Part shown: one piece after another, positions 1 to 3,986 of the stretch
Layout: each line of letters starts with the position of its first letter
How positions within the stretch are numbered: position 1 is the first letter of the stretch
Source of the DNA: a bacterium
Lineage (GTDB): Bacteria > UBP14 > UBA6098 > B30-G16
Assembly: GCA_027064665.1 (NCBI GenBank)
Contig: JAMOPH010000392.1
Span: 1-6,103 of the forward strand
Direction: 5' to 3'
Length of the DNA stretch: 6,103 nucleotides
The notes under the pieces: model-generated
What the model was told of the DNA's origin: nothing
The model's database searches: none
What the model saw: the letters and a program-made list of their open reading frames with translations, nothing else
Translations under genes and position numbers: made by a program

Positions 1-19
1 CGTGGGATAAATTCTGAAT

Positions 20-1339
20 ATGGACAAAGAGAGGCTGGTCAAAGCGGTTGCCGATGCCGGTGTGGTGGGGGCTGGCGGTGGAGGTTTCCCCGCCGCCGTG
101 AAACTTGCCGCCGATTTTGAGCACTATATCGCCAATGGCGCCGAATGCGAGCCGCTCCTTCACAAAGACATTGAACTTATGTCCCGCTATCCGGAGCAGA
201 TTGCTGAAGGGCTTGCTATGGTCAGGGACCTCGCCGGCGCACAAGCCGCCTATTTCGCCTCAAAGGAAAAATATGCCGCCATCTGGGAGCGGATAAATCC
301 ATATCTGGATAAATACGACATCGTGCCCAAATTTCTGGAGGACATCTATCCCGCCGGCGACGAGTTTGAGGTTGTCTGGCGGGTGCTTGGCAGGGCGATT
401 CCGCCGGGAGGGATTCCTCTGGCGGTGGGCGCCGCCGTCAACAATGTTGAGACGATTTACAATATCCGCCGTGCCCTTGACGGCGAACCGGTTATTACGA
501 AATTTCTCACGGTCACCGGTGAGGTGGAGCGTCCCTTCACTGCGCCGGTTCCCATTGGCACAGAGTTCTCCGAACTGATTGAGTTCGCCAAGCCCAAAAT
601 CGCCGACTTTGTGGTCATTGAGGGTGGACCTATGATGGGCAAAATTGTCCCGCCCGACGAGGTGGTCAAAAAGACCACCGCCGGGATACTGATTCTTCCG
701 CCGGAGCACAAACTCGTCCGCCACAGGACTATGCCCATAGAGTATGCCGTCAGAATTGCCGCCTCTGCGTGTATGCAGTGTCAGAGTTGCACCGACCTGT
801 GCCCGCGGCATCTTCTGGGGCATCCGATTGAGCCGCACAAAATTATGCGCTCTATGGCAATGCCGCTCTCAATGCCCGTGGAGTGGATGACCGCCGCAAT
901 GCTGTGCAGTGAGTGCGGAGTCTGCGAGCAGTTCGCCTGCCCGATGGGACTTTCTCCCCGCAAGATAAACGCCGAACTCAAGCGCAAATTCCGGGAAAAC
1001 GGGGTTAAATTCCAGCCGCCGGGTGGAGAAACTGTCCCTATGCCTGAGCGGGAGTTCCGAAAGATACCCTCCGCCCGACTTGCCGAGCGACTGGGAATAC
1101 TGGATTATTACCATATCCGTCCGGAGTTTATTCCTGCCCTGCCGGAGCCTGGGCGGGTGAAACTCGTTCTTCGTCAGGGGGCAGGAGCACCCTCGGTGCC
1201 TGTGGTGAAAGTCGGCGAGATGGTCCAAAAAGGACAACTTGTGGCTTCGGCTCCTCCTAATTCAATCGGCGCGAACATCCACTCCCCTATAGATGGCACG
1301 GTTGCCTCAACCGTGGACGCGATAACAATAGAAAGGTAA
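20..1339 (+). CDS. PduS/RnfC-type NADH-oxidising flavo-iron-sulfur protein (SLBB, two 4Fe-4S clusters)
   Basis: This is a cytoplasmic electron-transfer protein of 439 residues, close to the usual PduS length of about 450. Domains in order: a NuoF-like nucleotide/FMN region with a glycine-rich motif ending in GFP (residues 14-29) and NGAECEP (39-45); an SLBB-like region with PPGGIPLAVG and NNVET (128-145); the RnfC-type GGPMMGK (202-208); a dicluster ferredoxin with C251-x2-C254-x2-C257-x3-C261-P and C296-x2-C299-x2-C302-x4-C307-P; and a C-terminal barrel-sandwich domain (about 378-436). Having that last domain at the C-terminus, with no N-terminal extension, fits PduS rather than true RnfC. 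Known relatives are PduS (cobalamin reductase of propanediol microcompartments), RnfC and the RnfC2 subunit of NADH-linked methylene-THF reductase. No microcompartment gene is visible, so the electron acceptor is open. ATG at 20 is the first start after an in-frame TAA at 8-10. The Shine-Dalgarno is weak (GGGA around 4-7). The family call is strong; the specific role is not established. Confidence 0.9.
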   Translation: MDKERLVKAVADAGVVGAGGGGFPAAVKLAADFEHYIANGAECEPLLHKDIELMSRYPEQIAEGLAMVRDLAGAQAAYFASKEKYAAIWERINPYLDKYDIVPKFLEDIYPAGDEFEVVWRVLGRAIPPGGIPLAVGAAVNNVETIYNIRRALDGEPVITKFLTVTGEVERPFTAPVPIGTEFSELIEFAKPKIADFVVIEGGPMMGKIVPPDEVVKKTTAGILILPPEHKLVRHRTMPIEYAVRIAASACMQCQSCTDLCPRHLLGHPIEPHKIMRSMAMPLSMPVEWMTAAMLCSECGVCEQFACPMGLSPRKINAELKRKFRENGVKFQPPGGETVPMPEREFRKIPSARLAERLGILDYYHIRPEFIPALPEPGRVKLVLRQGAGAPSVPVVKVGEMVQKGQLVASAPPNSIGANIHSPIDGTVASTVDAITIER

Positions 1340-1379
1340 TGCGGGGGCAACCCTTTCTTTTAAGAAAGGTTCCCCCGCA
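1340..1379. repeat. Long imperfect palindrome (hairpin) directly after the redox gene's stop codon
   Basis: The left arm runs 1340-1359 and the right arm 1362-1379. They pair as TGCGGGGG / CCCCCGCA, then AACC / GGTT, then TTTCTT / AAGAAA, about 18 base pairs. Only two single-base bulges interrupt them (C1348 and C1351), and the central loop is TT. The element abuts the TAA at 1337-1339. No T-run follows on the plus strand (the next bases are GAAAATC) and none on the minus strand, so it is not a classical intrinsic terminator. It could protect the 3' end of the upstream transcript, halt transcription in another way, or be one copy of a dispersed REP/MITE-like palindrome. The last idea rests on its resemblance to G-rich and C-rich arm repeats seen in other bacterial genomes and needs genome-wide copies to confirm. 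Confidence 0.75.
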
Positions 1380-1382
1380 GAA

Positions 1383-1400
1383 AATCTTCCCGGGAAAATT
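1383..1400. promoter_or_regulatory. Short palindrome upstream of the promoter, possible operator
   Basis: The sequence AATcTTCCCGGGAAaATT is an 18-base inverted repeat with one mismatched pair and a perfect 10-base core (TTCCCGGGAA, 1387-1396). It ends 13 bases before the predicted -35 box. Its size and symmetry suit a homodimeric regulator, but no regulator gene is in the window. It may instead be part of the hairpin element just to its left. The symmetry is seen directly; the operator role is inferred. Confidence 0.3.
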
Positions 1401-1413
1401 GCTAAAAAATCAC

Positions 1414-1443
1414 TTGACACTCGGCGGGGATGTGGTATTTATT
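1414..1443 (+). promoter_or_regulatory. Putative sigma70-type promoter for the two-gene HydB/HydG-like unit
   Basis: A perfect -35 hexamer TTGACA lies at 1414-1419. Candidate -10 hexamers are TTTATT at 1438-1443 (spacer 18, four of six consensus matches) or TATTTA at 1436-1441 (spacer 16). Transcription would start around 1450, giving a leader of about 25 bases before the ATG at 1475. The site falls in the only sizeable gap between the plus-strand genes, which supports it. The -10 is weak. Confidence 0.5.
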
Positions 1444-1464
1444 GTGAAAAAAATAACAGATTAT

Positions 1465-1474
1465 GGGGGTAGGT
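1465..1474 (+). promoter_or_regulatory. Ribosome binding site that decides the start of the HydB-like gene
   Basis: The purine-rich stretch GGGGGTAGGT sits immediately before the ATG at 1475 and overlaps the earlier in-frame ATG at 1463. The 1463 codon has only an A-rich, poorly matching sequence ahead of it. The later ATG also gives a protein beginning MESYFLP, as is usual for the family. Start 1475 is therefore preferred. Confidence 0.55.
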
Positions 1475-2533
1475 ATGGAGTCCTATTTTTTGCCCGCCGA
1501 AAGACTTGGGGAGTTTGTTGGGCATCTCGCCAAGTTCGGTAAGATATATCGCTGTGAGCAGACCGAATCGGGTCCGCGGATAAAGTTGGTGCAGGAGAAG
1601 GATTACGGCGAATGGAATTTCCCTGCGGTCCGCACCGATGAGCCCGCAAAGTATCTGTTCATCAAGGCAAAGCGCAAAATCGCCGAGTATTTTGACGACA
1701 AATGGCGCAAAATCACGATTGAGGAGGAGCCGAAAGTTATCATCGGGCTGAAGGGCTGCGACCTTGCCGCAATTAAAATCTGGGACAAGGTATTCCGTGA
1801 GGATGAGCAGTATAAGGACCCGTTCTACATTGCGGCGAGGGAAAATGCCCTGCTTGTGGGCGCCGACTGCACAGGAATAACGCCGTATTGCTTCTGCAAC
1901 CTTCTGGGTAACGGTCCGTATCCTGCGGAGGGGGAATTTGACCTGTCGCTTTCGCCTGTGGAGGGTGGTTTTGTCCTGTTTGTCGGCACAGAAAGGGGCA
2001 AGAAGGCGCTTGAGGGGTTTTCGCTTTCCCCTGCGCCGGCGGAGGCACTTCAAAAAATCGAGTCCCGACGCAGAGAACTCGCCAGAAAACTTGACGAGCA
2101 GAACGCCAAATACAAGACAGATACCTCCTGGCGCGAGTTGGTGGAGAAAAATCCCGATAGTCCTGCCTGGGCAAAACACGGTGCCACCTGCGTAGCCTGT
2201 GCCGCCTGCACCTATGTTTGTCCCACCTGCTTCTGTTTCCAGATTTACGACACCGTTCGCCCCGACGGGAAATACGAGCGGTTCATCGCCTTGGATTCCT
2301 GCAAATATCCACGGTTCTCCTTTATGGCTGGCGGTCTCAACCCTCGCGGTAAATTGGTGGAACGGTTCAAGCACAGATACAACCACAAGTTCTTCCACTA
2401 TCATTGGCGATACGAAATTTATGCCTGCACTGGCTGTGGAAGATGTATTGAAAACTGTATGGGGGCAATTGATATGAGAGAAACCCTCAAATCCGTTGAG
2501 GTTATGAAGGAAACCGCAAAAACGGAGGCTTAA
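1475..2533 (+). CDS. HydB/AsrA-like 4Fe-4S dicluster electron-transfer subunit
   Basis: This 352-residue cytoplasmic protein belongs to the sulfhydrogenase beta-subunit / anaerobic sulfite reductase subunit A family. Such proteins relay electrons between a flavin NAD(P)H reductase and a catalytic partner. Family marks are GLKGCDLAAI (residues 91-100), PYCFC (137-141), C239-x2-C242-x2-C245-x3-C249-P followed by TCFCF, LDSCKYPRFSFMAGG (273-287), and C318-x2-C321-x2-C324-x3-C328. The eight Cys can bind two 4Fe-4S clusters. The final Cys is followed by Met rather than the common Pro. The C-terminal tail (336-352) is short and charged. The next gene starts three bases after the stop and encodes the matching flavin subunit, so the two are very likely co-translated partners. 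FlxB of Flx-Hdr complexes is an alternative name for the same family. No hydrogenase, AsrC or Hdr gene follows, so the final substrate is unknown. An in-frame ATG at 1463 would add four residues. Confidence 0.88.
   Translation: MESYFLPAERLGEFVGHLAKFGKIYRCEQTESGPRIKLVQEKDYGEWNFPAVRTDEPAKYLFIKAKRKIAEYFDDKWRKITIEEEPKVIIGLKGCDLAAIKIWDKVFREDEQYKDPFYIAARENALLVGADCTGITPYCFCNLLGNGPYPAEGEFDLSLSPVEGGFVLFVGTERGKKALEGFSLSPAPAEALQKIESRRRELARKLDEQNAKYKTDTSWRELVEKNPDSPAWAKHGATCVACAACTYVCPTCFCFQIYDTVRPDGKYERFIALDSCKYPRFSFMAGGLNPRGKLVERFKHRYNHKFFHYHWRYEIYACTGCGRCIENCMGAIDMRETLKSVEVMKETAKTEA
2524..2528 (+). promoter_or_regulatory. Strong Shine-Dalgarno for the flavin reductase gene
   Basis: A GGAGG core lies eight bases before the ATG at 2537, inside the last codons of the preceding gene. 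This fixes the start and fits coupled translation of the two subunits. Confidence 0.85.
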
Positions 2534-2536
2534 AAT

Positions 2537-3376
2537 ATGCCCGAGACAATAGACAACATCTATTATCCCCTGCCTGCCAAGGTGGTGGAGATTATTGACG
2601 AGACCCCGACGATCAAGACATACCGCTTTCGGATGGAGGAGCCCTTCACTTTCCGGGCGGGTCAGTTTGTCCAGTTGACTGTGCCGGGGATTGGCGAGGC
2701 GCCGTTCACGCCCTCGTCCAAGCCGGGGACCTCCGAGGAACTGGAAATCACAATCCTTCGTGCCGGCTATGTCACGGACTATCTTCACAAGCGCGTCAAG
2801 GTCGGCGATGTGCTCGGAATTCGGGGACCCTTCGGCAAGGGATATCCGATGGAGAAAATGAAGGGGCACGAGGTTCTGGTTATCGGCGGCGGCGTTGGTC
2901 TTGCGCCTCTGCGTGCGTGTCTTTATGCCCTGTTTGAGAACATTGACGACTACAAGCGGGTCTCAATCAAATATGGTGCCAAAACCCCTAACGACCTGGT
3001 GTTCCGCTATCAGTATGAGGAGTGGGCTAAAATGCCCAAAACCGACCTGAAACTCACAATTGACCGCCCCTATCCCGGCTGGAGCGGAACCGTCGGCGTC
3101 GTCACCGTCCTGCTGGACAAGGAAAACGGCTTTGATGTTGATGTCAACGACGCCTATGTGGTCTCCTGCGGTCCGGAGATAATGCTCAAATTTGTCACCT
3201 ACAAACTGCTTGATATAGGTTTCTCCCCCGACAGAATCTATCTGTCTATGAACCGCAGGATGTCCTGCGGCGTGGGGATGTGCCACCGCTGCAATGTGGG
3301 TCCGTATTATCTGTGCAAGGACGGTCCGGATATGTGCTATGCGAAAATTATGAACTATCCCAATGTGTTCTCGTGA
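2537..3376 (+). CDS. HydG/AsrB-like FAD, NAD(P) and 2Fe-2S reductase subunit
   Basis: This 279-residue cytoplasmic protein is of the ferredoxin-NADP reductase superfamily, in the sulfhydrogenase gamma / AsrB / dihydroorotate dehydrogenase electron-transfer-subunit branch. It would exchange electrons between NAD(P)H and the iron-sulfur partner encoded just upstream. Seen in order: a FAD-binding barrel (about residues 12-105) with FRAGQFVQL (39-47) and GEAPFTPSS (53-61); RGPFG (96-100); a Rossmann-type nucleotide site IGGGVGLAPLRA (116-127); CGPEIM (211-216), which lines the nicotinamide in relatives; and a C-terminal 2Fe-2S site C244-x4-C249-x2-C252-x7-C260 followed by KDGP. All four ligands are present and the length is normal. 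An additional Cys at 267 is not a usual ligand. NADH versus NADPH preference cannot be read from the sequence. FlxA is an alternative name. Confidence 0.92.
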   Translation: MPETIDNIYYPLPAKVVEIIDETPTIKTYRFRMEEPFTFRAGQFVQLTVPGIGEAPFTPSSKPGTSEELEITILRAGYVTDYLHKRVKVGDVLGIRGPFGKGYPMEKMKGHEVLVIGGGVGLAPLRACLYALFENIDDYKRVSIKYGAKTPNDLVFRYQYEEWAKMPKTDLKLTIDRPYPGWSGTVGVVTVLLDKENGFDVDVNDAYVVSCGPEIMLKFVTYKLLDIGFSPDRIYLSMNRRMSCGVGMCHRCNVGPYYLCKDGPDMCYAKIMNYPNVFS

Positions 3377-3405
3377 GTTTGCGCTTGCTTCACCTTTGAG
3401 AACTC

Positions 3406-3434
3406 AAAGAGCCCCCACCACGGGGGCTCTTTTT
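3406..3434 (+). terminator. Rho-independent terminator of the redox unit
   Basis: AAAGAGCCCCC (3406-3416) pairs with GGGGGCTCTTT (3422-3432) around the loop ACCAC, and TTTTT (3430-3434) forms the run-out. It lies 29 bases after the TGA of the flavin reductase gene. On the minus strand the same stem is followed by only a short T-run (TTTGAG), so it may also serve the convergent gene ending at 3540, though less well. The remaining 105 bases between the hairpin and that gene (3435-3539) show no clear feature. Confidence 0.9.
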
Positions 3435-3539
3435 GTTTGCCCTGTGCTCTAACGGAGTCGGGGCAGGTGGATGAGATGGAGATTATCCCCAAAAAGCACC
3501 TCGTTCCCCTATTCCGAAAAATTTCCCCCAGATGCCCCT

Positions 3540-3986
3540 TCACGGCAGATGCGGTTTGAAGTGCAGAATTAGAATCAGCGGGCGGCGGGTTCCGTAGGCG
3601 GAGGACCTCGTGGGCGCTATAAACTGCAGCCAAAGTCTTTGGCTTTCTCCCTCGGGAACATTGTATCCCAACGGACCGAACTGCTCGTCATCAGCCCAGG
3701 TGCGGGTGGATTTAACCCAGTCATCGAGCGGGATAAATATCGGCGTGCTGACACGGGATATATCCTCAAATCTCGCCCGCAGCGTAAACACATTCATATC
3801 CACGATGTATCCCGGGAACCACACAGAATCCGGGTCATAGACGCTCAAGCCGTAGTCCAGCGCCATATTCCCGCAGTTGGTAACCACCGGCGCCATACTG
3901 TATGTCGTAGTTTTGGTCTCTGTGGAACCTAAAGTGTCAAAATCCACCGTGTCGTTCTCTATGCACACCGCAAGGTGGACAATCAT
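3540..3986 (-). other. Non-repetitive C-terminal domain of the repeat protein
   Basis: About 148 residues follow the last repeat. The domain starts with alternating hydrophobic strands (MIVHLAVCIEN), continues through TNCGNMALDYGL, DDWVKSTRTWADDEQFGP and RLWLQFIAPT, and ends in a strand of LILILHF before the stop. Its two Cys (at about 3963-3965 and 3873-3875) could pair. The pattern suggests an immunoglobulin-like beta sandwich, possibly a capping or sorting domain. That function is inferred and I do not recognise a named family. Confidence 0.5.

Noticed and set aside
1339..1542. A 67-codon plus-strand open frame starting on the stop codon of the PduS-like gene
   Set aside because: It reads through the hairpin and promoter and into the HydB-like gene in another frame. 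Its product is low-complexity with no family resemblance.
1439..2869. A 476-codon open frame on the minus strand opposite the HydB-like and HydG-like genes
   Set aside because: It lies antisense to two genes with clear family motifs. Its product is rich in Arg, Leu and His without domain marks, and it has no convincing start signal. It is a codon-bias shadow.
3355..3633. A 92-codon minus-strand open frame across the convergent intergenic region
   Set aside because: It overlaps the end of the repeat-protein gene and the terminator and has no recognisable content. A frameshifted C-terminus of the repeat protein was considered, but the current end closes with a natural beta strand.
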